64,000 bases of DNA from Trichococcus sp. K1Tr (GTDB lineage Bacteria > Bacillota > Bacilli > Lactobacillales > Aerococcaceae). Positions 43,956 to 52,611 of the stretch are shown piece by piece. Position numbers and translations under genes: made by a program. The notes beneath the pieces were generated by a model. That model made no database searches. It saw only the letters and a list, made by a program, of their open reading frames with translations, and was not told where the DNA came from. The stretch's first letter is position 1; every line of letters starts with the position of its first letter. The stretch is taken from contig NZ_JAQMHR010000007.1 of assembly GCF_028309625.1 (NCBI RefSeq), positions 86,241 to 150,240 of the forward strand. The letters run 5' to 3'.

Positions 43956-44179
43956 CGTAATCCTCCATTCTCATTTGCGTTATTTTGTAATACGGGTTTC
44001 TTGTTAATCACTCGCTCAGGACTGAGCGAAATACTCGAAGCGCTCTTCTGTAAACAGGGGGCTGATTTAACATTGTTTTCAATTTTATTTAAGCAATTAA
44101 TACAATATCAATTTTACTATATCCAAACAAATTACACTATGATTAAAAGTAATTGATTCCATATTACTGCCTTAAGATT
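43956..44179. promoter_or_regulatory. Upstream region of the NERD-HRDC gene
   Basis: On the minus strand TTGATA near 44106-44111 with TAAAAT 18 bases on, in a block (44105-44157) matching the region upstream of the TOTE-type gene. No ORF. Confidence 0.5.
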
Positions 44180-44262
44180 GTCAGTGAACGGCGGCTTCGC
44201 CGGAGTTCGGGCACTCCCCCTTCCAACGCTTGCTTGTTCGGGGAACCACTCATTCTCGGTTA
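44180..44262. repeat. GC-rich hairpin repeat, copy 7
   Basis: GGCGGCTTCGCCGGAGTTCGG followed by degraded arms CTTGTTCGGGGAACC. Confidence 0.65.
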
Positions 44263-44284
44263 TTAGATATCACACCATAAAAAA

Positions 44285-44314
44285 TTCCCGGTGAGCATCG
44301 TCTCACCGGGAATC
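44285..44314 (-). terminator. Terminator of the c-di-GMP-linked synthase operon
   Basis: Perfect 12-bp stem ATTCCCGGTGAG/CTCACCGGGAAT, loop CATCGT, then TTTTTTATGG on the minus strand. Lies 26 bases after the membrane protein gene. Confidence 0.9.
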
Positions 44315-44340
44315 AGCTTTGAATGTCAGTACTCAGTTCC

Positions 44341-46161
44341 TTAAAAATATTCATCAACAGCATAGATCCCTGGCTCAAATTGGGTGTCAATCAATTTGTT
44401 TGTCATGGCGTTAAATGTATTATGATCGTCGAGCACTACGATTTTATCGTATTTTTGTATCAGGTTCAGGAAAGAGTCATCATCCATCATGAAATTCTCC
44501 ACTGCTTCAACATTCGGAGAATACAAATAATATTTGCCGACATAGCTGATCAGGCCATCTTCGATAGCTTCCTTGTCGGCGCTTATCACCAAATATCGTT
44601 CTGAACTCATTGTCATCTGATTCTCGACGATTTCGGAAAATGCATAAGGAACTGAATTTTTGTACATGTTGTTGTACATCATATCGTTATTTTCGGACAG
44701 AAGCATTATTGTAGCGAAGAAAAGGAGTCCCATGCTGCTGAATTGATAGACTTTTTTCGTGGTCAAGTTTTTAAAGCTGCGATGGTTTCTGCTTTGGATC
44801 CCTTGTTCGAACAGAGAATAATCAATTTCCCGGGAAAGCACCATCATAGCAATCCCCAGCGAGAAAATGATGATGCTGGAGGCATAACGTTCAAATACTG
44901 CCAGAACGAGAGCCTCCTCCGTGGGCATGGAAAAGAGGGACATGACATACATGCCGATATAGTAGGCCACGATAATCAGATCGACAATAACGGTGCAACG
45001 CAGGATGCTGTTATTCCGCTTTACAAAAAAGCGAATACTAATATAGGAAGCGATCATCACAAAATTGAAAAGAAGGATTCCCTGAGATGGAATACTTGTG
45101 AAATCCGCCAATGCAGCCATAAATTTTTCGGTTATTTCTGCAGTAATGGAAGCATCTTTTTCCAGAAAAATCTGCTGGTAACGGCTCAGGCTCACCGCGT
45201 GCTTGGAACTGGAAAACTGTTGACCTACGTGAATGGTCCACATGATATAAGGAATCAGTGAAGCGCCATAAACTGCCAGTACGTTAGCCGGAAGATGCCA
45301 AATTTTACCGAACCATTTTCTGGCAACAACCACCGTGTAAAGATAGTAGATGAACAGGATCCCGACAAAAAAAATGGCACTGTTTTTGATCAGGCTCAAA
45401 ACCGAAGCAATCAGAATAAAATAGACGGACAATGCTTTGATATTTTTGCGCATGCTATAGATGCCTGCAATCCCAGCCAGAGTCAGCAATGGGAGAAGAA
45501 AATCCACCAACAGATTGCTCATCCTGATGGAAACATTGAAGTAGTTAAAAACAGCCAGCAGGCTAAAATTCATTGCCACAACCAATGTACGGGACTCATC
45601 CCTTACAGGTGCAAATAAGGCGATGACACAACTGTAGATCAACAAAAATTGACCGATCAGCATAGCGCCGTCGCTGAAACCGGCCATTTTTGTCGCATAA
45701 TACACAAAAAGAGAGCTGCCTAAAGGGTAGGAGCCAAAACTGATGATTGTGTCTGACGCAGTGGGCAATCTGGATTCCGTATACAAAAACTTTACGATCG
45801 TCGCCCAGTGCGAGAAGTTGTCAGCGTGCTCCAATTTAGTGTTGAGAAGCGTGTATGCAAAAAGCAGGAAATAAACCAGAAGACCAATATTGATTAAGTT
45901 GAGTCTTGGTTGGAAGAGCTTCTTTTTTCTGAATTTACTATACAGCCCGCAGCTGGCAAACGACCAGCCCACGATAGCTAAAACGATGGCTGTCGACTCA
46001 AGCATTCCTGCAAAAGCACCAAAATATAAAATTAGAATATTCAAACAGCAAGCAGCGATCCATCCGACTTTCGGATCAATTCCAAGGAATTGCTGCAGAA
46101 GCCACTTGAATCCATAAATGGAGAGGATGAACAGAAACATACGCGCGATTATCAGAATCAT
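44341..46161 (-). CDS. Large polytopic membrane protein next to the PilZ synthase
   Basis: A 606-residue protein with about 12 membrane helices and a soluble C-terminal part (500-606). The stretch EHADNFSHWATIVKFLY and the DN pair in the first large loop resemble GT-C-type or DUF-type integral membrane proteins of polysaccharide loci, but I cannot name the family. It overlaps the stop of the BcsA-like gene by four bases, so it is translated with it. It may help polymer export or modify the chain. Its function is unassigned. Confidence 0.75.
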   Translation of the reverse strand: MILIIARMFLFILSIYGFKWLLQQFLGIDPKVGWIAACCLNILILYFGAFAGMLESTAIVLAIVGWSFASCGLYSKFRKKKLFQPRLNLINIGLLVYFLLFAYTLLNTKLEHADNFSHWATIVKFLYTESRLPTASDTIISFGSYPLGSSLFVYYATKMAGFSDGAMLIGQFLLIYSCVIALFAPVRDESRTLVVAMNFSLLAVFNYFNVSIRMSNLLVDFLLPLLTLAGIAGIYSMRKNIKALSVYFILIASVLSLIKNSAIFFVGILFIYYLYTVVVARKWFGKIWHLPANVLAVYGASLIPYIMWTIHVGQQFSSSKHAVSLSRYQQIFLEKDASITAEITEKFMAALADFTSIPSQGILLFNFVMIASYISIRFFVKRNNSILRCTVIVDLIIVAYYIGMYVMSLFSMPTEEALVLAVFERYASSIIIFSLGIAMMVLSREIDYSLFEQGIQSRNHRSFKNLTTKKVYQFSSMGLLFFATIMLLSENNDMMYNNMYKNSVPYAFSEIVENQMTMSSERYLVISADKEAIEDGLISYVGKYYLYSPNVEAVENFMMDDDSFLNLIQKYDKIVVLDDHNTFNAMTNKLIDTQFEPGIYAVDEYF

Positions 46162-48395
46162 GAAATCCCCCCCATACTATTACGCCATTTATGCAGCAAC
46201 GTTTCGAACGCAGAATCATTCATTAACGCAGCTAAGTTAGCGACTTCAAATGTATACTCATCTTCATCATTTTGGGCGATATAGCTTAACTCGAACGGAA
46301 CGCCATCTATGTTCACATGCAGCTCTCCATTTTCTGATAGATCCTGCTGAGAAGCGAGGTAAAAATGATGATAATTGAATCTCCTGAGCAGCAACGTCAC
46401 ACCTGAGACGTCGACTTCTTCGTTGATTCGGATAATCGGAAATTTGCTGGCCTCATCGCCTTTACCGCCTTTACCGACTTTATCACCTTGGTCGCCCAAC
46501 CTCCTGTTGAGATTGTCAATGAAACGATCGAATGAGTTTACCCAAGGATCACGGAATTGGGGCAGACTTTGATTAAAACCATCGTAGATGATCAACAAAT
46601 ATTGGAGAAATTCTTCAAAAGGAATTCCTTCAAGTTCCACCCCATAAACCCAGCCGCTGCTTTCTTGGAAAACCCGGACTACTTTTCCGGTAAGGTGCGT
46701 TCTGTATTTGTTTTTTTCAATCGTAAAGTGCAGCACGGCATCCTCTGGAAAATAAAGCGGGTCTTCAGAAAGGAAGGATAAGCCATCTTCTGAATGGTTT
46801 TTTGTCACTAGCTGGTATTCCTTGCTGTTATATTTCACAAGAATAGAATTTTCTGCCAGAAAGCGTTCAGACTTCCTGTAAATGGGTCTGCCCAAAAAGA
46901 ACAGCACCGAAAAAGTAAGATTAAATAAATGCGTCAACAACCAAAAAGTGATGACGCTGCCGTAAAATATTTCCGATCCGTACTTGCCGTAATTGAATGT
47001 CACGATCCCAATGACAGTCAATATCAGCAAGATAAAGTGTGGGATAACATACAGGATATCTTTTTTTGATTGCACAGCAGTTTTATTTGTCACTTTGAAC
47101 CGCTTCTCCTTCAATCCGATCGCCTGCATAAAAACTGGAATGATCATATACGGAGCAAAAATTGTCTCCTGAACTTCACCCCATCGCTGCGTCCGGATGT
47201 CACTGGACAAATCCTGCATCGAAAGATGGATAAAATAGTAACTCGGCAACCAAAATAGCAGCAACGTCCAGAAATCGGTATCCACAACTTTGATGCCGAA
47301 GACCGAAAAGAGGATTGGTGCCATTATGTAGATAATCCTCCTGAGGAAAGACCACCAATACAAATAACTGCTGAGAAAAATCAATTTCTGTCTGAAAGTC
47401 AGGTTTTTGTTGGTCAGAATGTGCAAGTTGTGCACACTTTGAACGACGCCTCTCCCCCATCTGATGCGCTGTTTGATTGCGCTGGGTATGTCAGTCGGCG
47501 TCAAACCGCTTGCTAACGGTTCGGTAGTGGAAATGTTCCGGTACCCTTTTGTATTGATTCTTGCTCCCAATTCAAAATCTTCTGTGATGGTATTTATAGG
47601 AAATCCGCCGGCATCATCGATCGCTTTCCGCAAAATCAAGGTGTTGGAGCCAGTGTATATTGCAGCATCCTGAGCATTATTGAGGACATTGACTTCCCTT
47701 GAAAAAAAGTCTTGTTCATTCGGAATGGAGGTTTCGGAAAAGAGATTGAACTGAAACAAATCGGCATTGTAGAAACTTTGGGGAGTCTGGATTAAGCCCA
47801 GTGGCTTTTCCCTGTCATCCGCAGCCTTCCGGATCCAATCATCTACGAAATAAGGAACAGTCTCCAGCAGAAAGTTGGAGTAAGGAATCATATCTGCATC
47901 AAATGTAGCAACCAGTGGAGAATGCGTTTGCCTTAAAGCGTTGTTCAGATTGCCTGCCTTGGCGTGTTTATTGCCCTGCAAACCAATATAACCAATAGCG
48001 AAACGACTTGCCAGTTCCCTGACCTCAGTCCGGTTGGAGTCATCCGATAAATATATGTGCACTTTGGTTTTATCAGGATATTCCATATTCACAGCCGCAT
48101 TCACTGTCTTCAACAACAATGATACCTCTTCATTATGGGTAGCGATGAGAACATCCACTTCCGGAAACTGGTCAGGTAACACATCGGGTTTGATTATTCT
48201 TTTAGGACTATTTTTGCTCCAAATAAGGATTACAGCTGTAAAATTGGATATAAGCTCACTGACCCATAACAAAATTCCAAATACGAGTGCAAAAATAGAT
48301 TCGTCCCATGGGAGCGTATAGAGCCCTCTCCAAACAAGGTAAACAACAGTCAGGATAAATGCCGTTACATATAAGATTTTCTTTTTTAGCTGCAT
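46158..48395 (-). CDS. BcsA-like processive glycosyltransferase with C-terminal PilZ domain
   Basis: A 745-residue GT2 membrane synthase. Catalytic motifs (ORF numbering about three higher): SDD at 120, DAD at 169 (TFDADM), TED at 274, and QRIRW at 312. Membrane helices flank the catalytic loop. The PilZ domain has the c-di-GMP motif RPIYR (506-510) and NHSEDG (536-541), so activation by c-di-GMP is expected. A further 150-residue C-terminal region includes a Gly-Lys-rich linker. It is probably an exopolysaccharide synthase of the cellulose synthase type; the polymer is unknown. ATG 48395 has GAGGTGG upstream. Confidence 0.9.
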   Translation of the reverse strand: MQLKKKILYVTAFILTVVYLVWRGLYTLPWDESIFALVFGILLWVSELISNFTAVILIWSKNSPKRIIKPDVLPDQFPEVDVLIATHNEEVSLLLKTVNAAVNMEYPDKTKVHIYLSDDSNRTEVRELASRFAIGYIGLQGNKHAKAGNLNNALRQTHSPLVATFDADMIPYSNFLLETVPYFVDDWIRKAADDREKPLGLIQTPQSFYNADLFQFNLFSETSIPNEQDFFSREVNVLNNAQDAAIYTGSNTLILRKAIDDAGGFPINTITEDFELGARINTKGYRNISTTEPLASGLTPTDIPSAIKQRIRWGRGVVQSVHNLHILTNKNLTFRQKLIFLSSYLYWWSFLRRIIYIMAPILFSVFGIKVVDTDFWTLLLFWLPSYYFIHLSMQDLSSDIRTQRWGEVQETIFAPYMIIPVFMQAIGLKEKRFKVTNKTAVQSKKDILYVIPHFILLILTVIGIVTFNYGKYGSEIFYGSVITFWLLTHLFNLTFSVLFFLGRPIYRKSERFLAENSILVKYNSKEYQLVTKNHSEDGLSFLSEDPLYFPEDAVLHFTIEKNKYRTHLTGKVVRVFQESSGWVYGVELEGIPFEEFLQYLLIIYDGFNQSLPQFRDPWVNSFDRFIDNLNRRLGDQGDKVGKGGKGDEASKFPIIRINEEVDVSGVTLLLRRFNYHHFYLASQQDLSENGELHVNIDGVPFELSYIAQNDEDEYTFEVANLAALMNDSAFETLLHKWRNSMGGIS

Positions 48396-48747
48396 GTAGA
48401 CCACCTCTTAATGATATAGTTCTTCTGAATAGAATAACTGGGAAAAAACAACAAACCATCTACCATTATTTTAAGCAGAACGGTATCAACTTCGTAAGTT
48501 GGTTTATAATCCTTACTTATCGCAAACAAGTCCATACTTTCTTTCAAATCTTACATCTTAGTAGAAAGTTAAAATATCAATAATTTCAGAACAAACGTTT
48601 AGTTTAACCGAAAATACTATTTAAAACACTAGTAGCTTGCCTATTATAACTTACTTATTTCATATTATGTAATATTAGAAACTGTTGCAAACTTTTATAT
48701 TCAAAAAAATACAATATTGCATTTTGATCGTATAGGGGGAAAAGTGA
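48396..48747. other. Divergent regulatory region of the PilZ synthase operon and EAL 2
   Basis: 352 AT-rich bases. The half nearest EAL 2 closely resembles the 32453-32862 region, including CAGAACAAACGTTT (48587-48600), ACTTACTTATTTCATATT and TACAATATTGCATTTT. Confidence 0.7.
48643..48672 (-). promoter_or_regulatory. Predicted promoter of the PilZ synthase operon
   Basis: TTACAT (complement of 48667-48672), 18-base spacer and TATAAT (complement of 48643-48648) on the minus strand, about 250 bases before the synthase start. Confidence 0.6.
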
Positions 48748-49452
48748 ATGGATAAGACGCAAGAGTTGTTAGACGATTTATACCTAGTTTGTCAGCCAAT
48801 CATGCTGTGTTCACAAACAAATAGTATCGACGGGTACGAGATTTTATTAAGATCAAAAAAGCTGTGTGCTTTCCCTGAAAAAATGTTCCTGTGGTTCATA
48901 GAGAAGGAAGAACGCAATTCCAAGTTGATGGCTTATTATTTTAAGGAACTGAAAAAATTAATGGGTAGCCACTGTAACACCAAACTATCGCTGAATCTGC
49001 ATCCAAAACAGTTGCAACATCCTTCAACTTGGGGGTTTTTGGACAATATTTCCTTGATGAAAAGGAATGTCTCAATCGAATTGACTGAGCACTACTGCGA
49101 ATTTGACCCAGTCGAAAAAGCGGATGACCTCCAAACCTATATCTCAAATCTAAAGAATAGAGGTTTTACATTAGCGATCGATGATATAGGGAGTGGCCAA
49201 AACAACTTTGAATTAGTATCAAAAAATATTCAAAATATTCATACTATTAAAATCTCATTGTTACAATTCAAAAACATCAATGAAGATATCATGTTCAATT
49301 TCTTGTCCAGCTGGCTTAATTTGTCACACCATTACCATCTTAAATTGATTGTTGAAGGCGTTGAGTCAGAAAGCGTCAGCAACAAGCTTAAAAACTTAGG
49401 ATTGGTATATCAGCAAGGCTATTACCATGGGAAAGCCCAAATATTGAGCTGA
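48748..49452 (+). CDS. Stand-alone divergent EAL-domain protein 2
   Basis: A 234-residue paralog of the protein at 32863, roughly 75-80 percent identical by eye. It shows YEILLRS, LNLHPKQL, IELTEH, AIDDIGSGQNN, IKISLLQF and VEGVES. As in its paralog, loop 6 and the KxD Asp are altered, so catalysis is uncertain. The ATG has GGGGGAAAA upstream. The homology extends into the upstream region and the downstream terminator plus GC-rich repeat, so the whole cassette was duplicated. Confidence 0.87.
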   Translation: MDKTQELLDDLYLVCQPIMLCSQTNSIDGYEILLRSKKLCAFPEKMFLWFIEKEERNSKLMAYYFKELKKLMGSHCNTKLSLNLHPKQLQHPSTWGFLDNISLMKRNVSIELTEHYCEFDPVEKADDLQTYISNLKNRGFTLAIDDIGSGQNNFELVSKNIQNIHTIKISLLQFKNINEDIMFNFLSSWLNLSHHYHLKLIVEGVESESVSNKLKNLGLVYQQGYYHGKAQILS

Positions 49453-49464
49453 GCTTTCCTAACT

Positions 49465-49500
49465 AGCCCCACCCGACTTAGCCAGGTGGGGCTGTTTTTT
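49465..49500 (+). terminator. Terminator of EAL 2
   Basis: Perfect 9-bp stem AGCCCCACC/GGTGGGGCT followed by GTTTTTT. Confidence 0.9.
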
Positions 49501-49790
49501 GCGGCCGGAGCAGCCGGCCAAGCATTCTGCGCTCTCTCCTCCGATGAGAGGCGCCGTCGTCGTAGTTGGCGCCGATTTCTGGGGCTGTCCTCCGGGGAAG
49601 CTTCCCTCGCCGGAGCTGGTGCATCACTTCCCGGCGTTACCTCCGGGGACGCACGGTTTCGCCGGAGTTCGGTCCCCCCCAAAAAAAACTCAACTCCGAC
49701 CAGGGTTTGCTGATTGGGGTTGAGCTTATTATGTAGGTGTTTAGCTTCGGTTGGAGTAGGTCTCATCGGAGGTAGGCACACCTTTGAAGT
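49498..49790. repeat. GC-rich hairpin repeat, copy 8
   Basis: Modules GCGGCCGGAGCAGCCGGCC, CTCCGATGAGAGGCGCC, CTCCGGGGAAGCTTCCC...CCGGAG, ACCTCCGGGGACGCACGG...CCGGAG, then AACTCCGACCAGGG and TCATCGGAGG. It starts directly after the EAL 2 terminator as in copy 2. Confidence 0.85.
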
Positions 49791-49855
49791 TTTTAAGGTA
49801 TCATCAGGTTCAATTCTTTTGTTTCTTGCTGTAGGTATTCAATCAGAAGTAAGCA

Positions 49856-50161
49856 TCAGCGAATTTCGACGTGCACATCTTTTCCTAAGCCCTTAGCGAT
49901 TTTGATAAGAAAATCTAATGAAGGATTGTAAGAACCACTCTCAAGTCTAGAAATATTAGACTTTCTGGTTCCAGCTCTTTTAGCCAGCTCTTCTTGAGTC
50001 ATCTTCATACTTTTTCTTGCTTCAATGATCTGTGAAATCAATTCGTATCTTGGCTGCAGCTTGTTGTATTCCTCTTGAAATTCAGCATCTTTCATCATTT
50101 GCGCTTTAATGTCGTCAAACTTTACTCCTGCGGATTTTGTTTTAACATCGAATTTACTCAT
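49856..50161 (-). CDS. XRE-family antitoxin (HigA-like), apparently orphan
   Basis: A 101-residue protein: N-terminal helical part (1-45), then a helix-turn-helix ISQIIEARKSMKMTQEELAKRAG...NISRLESG, ending KDVHVEI. This is the layout of HigA antitoxins that follow their toxin gene. ATG 50161 has AGAAGG seven bases upstream. The upstream overlapping frame holds only the C-terminal remnant of a HigB-like toxin, so it has probably lost its partner. Confidence 0.82.
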   Translation of the reverse strand: MSKFDVKTKSAGVKFDDIKAQMMKDAEFQEEYNKLQPRYELISQIIEARKSMKMTQEELAKRAGTRKSNISRLESGSYNPSLDFLIKIAKGLGKDVHVEIR

Positions 50162-50338
50162 CGATACACCTTCTTTCATAATCTTCTTTATATTTCCTTG
50201 CTCTCTCTCTTTCTCTTGGCAGTAAGGATTTGAAAAAATCTCGTATCATTACTTCCACCGGCCACATGTTATCATATACGATAACTTTATTCAATGATTT
50301 AAATGCACTTATCAAATGCGTTTGCGAAATGGTACCTT
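50154..50338 (-). pseudogene. C-terminal remnant of a HigB/Gp49-family toxin
   Basis: About 60 codons, open from a stop near 50338 to TAA at 50154, which overlaps the HigA-like ATG. The end, LPRERERARKYKEDYERR, matches the charged C-terminus of HigB (Gp49-like) toxins. FFKS before it fits the usual FxKK. The N-terminal two thirds and any start codon are missing. Confidence 0.5.
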
Positions 50339-50375
50339 ATAAAAATGCAATTTTTTCTCTATTTAGGTTTTCCTG

Positions 50376-50432
50376 CCGGAGGAGAACACCCAAAAAGATT
50401 ATCACCTCCGACCACGGTGGCTTCGCCGGGTA
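50376..50432. repeat. GC-rich hairpin repeat, copy 9
   Basis: CCGGAGGAGAACACCC then ACCTCCGACCACGGTGGC and TTCGCCGGG; same leading module as at 54978 and 59846. Confidence 0.75.
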
Positions 50433-50454
50433 TTTGGATATCACACCATAAAAA

Positions 50455-50484
50455 ATCCCCGATGAGTATCGTCTCACCAGGGAT
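50455..50484 (-). terminator. Terminator of NERD protein 2
   Basis: Stem ATCCCCGATGAG with CTCACCAGGGAT around TATCGT, then TTTTTTATGG on the minus strand. Confidence 0.8.
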
Positions 50485-50503
50485 CAGTCATGCCTTTCAG
50501 TAT

Positions 50504-51187
50504 TCAGTTCTTCCACCTCATCGCATCGATGTGCGCTTGCTTCGTGGCGTCATCTGCGAGGGCATATTTGCTTAGTTCACTGTGGATCTGGTTGATTTCG
50601 AATATGCTCAAACGATCAGGCAGCTGCGCCATATCGTCCTCGACCTCTCTAAACAGCACATTCCGATTCATGACCTTCACTTCCGGGGAATGGACAAACA
50701 TTTTCTTCAGTTCGCAGCGTTCGCTGAAGACGATGTAAGAGCGGAATACGTCATTGCCCAGTCTCAGGTGCTTTTGTAATGCGCTGATGTGCTTTTTGTT
50801 TTGCCAAATGGGGTTATAAAATCGATACTTTTTCCAACCCTTGAGTGATTGGGTCCAGAATTTGGTATTCTCGTCCCCAAAAATCCAGCCGCTGTAATTC
50901 TTCGATTCGAACACATAGATGCCTGTTGCCGTAATCATGATCAGGTCAATTTCAGTGGTGGTACCATCTTCCTTGGGCAAATAGACATTCGTCAACAATT
51001 TGTGCTCCTCGCCGAAACGTTCCAAACAGGAATAAATCAAAAATTCCCCATTGCGCCCAGGATCCAGAATCGTTTCAAATAAACTGTGTCCGCTCGCGTC
51101 TTTGTAGCCTGAGGATTTGAAGCGACCTTGGTTAGGCGGAATTCTGCCCAGGAGGGCCCAGAGTAAAAATAATATCAGAAATTCCAT
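50504..51187 (-). CDS. Membrane-anchored NERD-domain nuclease-like protein 2
   Basis: A 227-residue paralog of the protein at 41633-42310. It has an N-terminal membrane helix (2-16), NERD core GRNGEFLIYSCLE, NVYLPKEDGTTTEIDLIMI, GIYVFESKNYSGWIFG, and the same C-terminal region ending QAHIDAMRWKN. RBS AAGGAG eight bases before the ATG. The paralogs also share their 3' terminator and flank, so gene and terminator were duplicated together. Confidence 0.85.
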   Translation of the reverse strand: MEFLILFLLWALLGRIPPNQGRFKSSGYKDASGHSLFETILDPGRNGEFLIYSCLERFGEEHKLLTNVYLPKEDGTTTEIDLIMITATGIYVFESKNYSGWIFGDENTKFWTQSLKGWKKYRFYNPIWQNKKHISALQKHLRLGNDVFRSYIVFSERCELKKMFVHSPEVKVMNRNVLFREVEDDMAQLPDRLSIFEINQIHSELSKYALADDATKQAHIDAMRWKN

Positions 51188-51351
51188 ATGTTCGGCTCCT
51201 TTATAGAAGAATGAACTGCTTTTGCATAATGCGTATATGATAGAACATCTATTCGGTCATATTGATCTATGCTAATTCGACTATTCTATGCCCAGACCGG
51301 CCTGGCTGGTAGAAGAAAATAGGATTCTCTGATGGGATTGCCTTGAATGAT
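51188..51351. other. Upstream region of NERD protein 2
   Basis: No ORF; GC-rich repeat copy 10 follows. No convincing promoter was found. Confidence 0.4.
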
Positions 51352-51505
51352 TCTCACCTCCGACGAGAAAGGTGCCTGTCGAAGGTGAACCAGTCTAAAA
51401 TGTTTCCAACTCCGATGAAGGGTTTCTCGTCGGATTTGGTGTAGCTGGATGTATGTTCTTCTGCGGTCAGGGCAGCCTCGTCGGATGTGGGCACACCTTT
51501 GGCGT
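51352..51505. repeat. GC-rich hairpin repeat, copy 10
   Basis: ACCTCCGACGAGAAAGG, AACTCCGATGAAGGGTTTC with TCGTCGGATTTGG, CCTCGTCGGATGTGG. It ends in CACACCTTTGGCGTTATAA, which also ends copy 13 at the same place next to the paralogous glycosyltransferase. Confidence 0.75.
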
Positions 51506-52569
51506 TATAACTCGCGGATGATATCCCCCATCGCATTATGGTATGCATCCAGATTCTCTCTGGTGATGTTCGCCGCGATCAGATCGGTGATTGCCTGCAT
51601 ATCGATGCGCGCTAAATCGGATTCCTTGATCGATACGGCGACTCCCCGCCGCTTCAGTTCTTCTATGTTTTCGGTATCTTCCAGGACGCCTTCCCTTTCG
51701 ATCAGCACGAGGTGCCTTTTGGAAAGCAGTGCCTCTGATATGGTGCCCCAGCCGGCTTTGGCGATGATGATATCACTTGCGGCAAGGTAGTTGTTTGTGT
51801 CGAAGGTTTCGACAGGGAGATGGACGACTGTGGCATTGGCGGTAGCGGTGATATTGATGCCGCTGGTGGCAAAAATGGTGCCTTCATAGTTGTCGACCTC
51901 GATGGTGTCCAAGTTTGCAGACTTGCCGCAGGTTATGAAGATGCTTGGGCCGTATTTTTTTTTGATGTCGGCGATGCGGTCGGAATCAAAGCGGCGGCAG
52001 ATGAAACCGACTTGTTTTCTTGGGACATCCAGATCGTGGGTCGGTAGCATCAGGTCGTACTCGATCAGGAGGTCGAGTTTGGCGTAGACTTCCCGGAAAC
52101 GGGCGATGATGGTTTCGGAAAGGCCGAGGAACTCGTACTGTTCGCACCAAGTGAAGTTGGAGATGCCGATGTTGCGCACCCCTAATCTTTCCCCCACTTG
52201 AATGCCGATGACGCTGATGTCACTGATGACGCAGGCGACGGGCAAATCGCTCAAAAATGCGACTTCCTCGGTTACAGCCATGTCCCAACCGGCCATGAAG
52301 TCGTTCAGTTCCTGCTTGAGCTGCGGGATGTCGACCTGCAGGCTGTTCTGCTTGTTGACCAGGCCGACTTCGGTGCAGAGGTCCTTGAAGACGATTCGGT
52401 CTCCGAAACGCTTCAGATAAAACCGGGCGAAGCTGTTTTGATAGGTGCCGCTCGCGAGATAAATCAGATGATCGGTCGTCTCCAAAAATTCCTCGATGAT
52501 TGCCAGGCAACGGGTCATGTGCCCGAAACCATGGGATGATACGTAAAATGCAAGCCATTGGTTGTGCAT
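51505..52569 (-). CDS. MurG-like (GT-B) glycosyltransferase 1
   Basis: A 354-residue GT-B-type protein. The N-terminal FYVSSHGFGHMTRCLAI is the glycine-rich acceptor loop and the C-terminal IIIAKAGWGTISEALLSKR is the donor-binding loop of GT28/GT1-like enzymes. It resembles the N-terminal glycosyltransferase-like part of plant L-arabinokinase. No membrane segments. RBS AAGGAGG six bases before the ATG. It is about 80 percent identical by eye to the protein at 57823-58887, and the two flank an LtaS-like enzyme and a CapD-like enzyme. Substrate unknown. Confidence 0.85.
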   Translation of the reverse strand: MHNQWLAFYVSSHGFGHMTRCLAIIEEFLETTDHLIYLASGTYQNSFARFYLKRFGDRIVFKDLCTEVGLVNKQNSLQVDIPQLKQELNDFMAGWDMAVTEEVAFLSDLPVACVISDISVIGIQVGERLGVRNIGISNFTWCEQYEFLGLSETIIARFREVYAKLDLLIEYDLMLPTHDLDVPRKQVGFICRRFDSDRIADIKKKYGPSIFITCGKSANLDTIEVDNYEGTIFATSGINITATANATVVHLPVETFDTNNYLAASDIIIAKAGWGTISEALLSKRHLVLIEREGVLEDTENIEELKRRGVAVSIKESDLARIDMQAITDLIAANITRENLDAYHNAMGDIIREL

Positions 52570-52611
52570 GGTATGCCTCCTTTTTATTTTTGTTCTTTTA
52601 TTGGATGGTCG

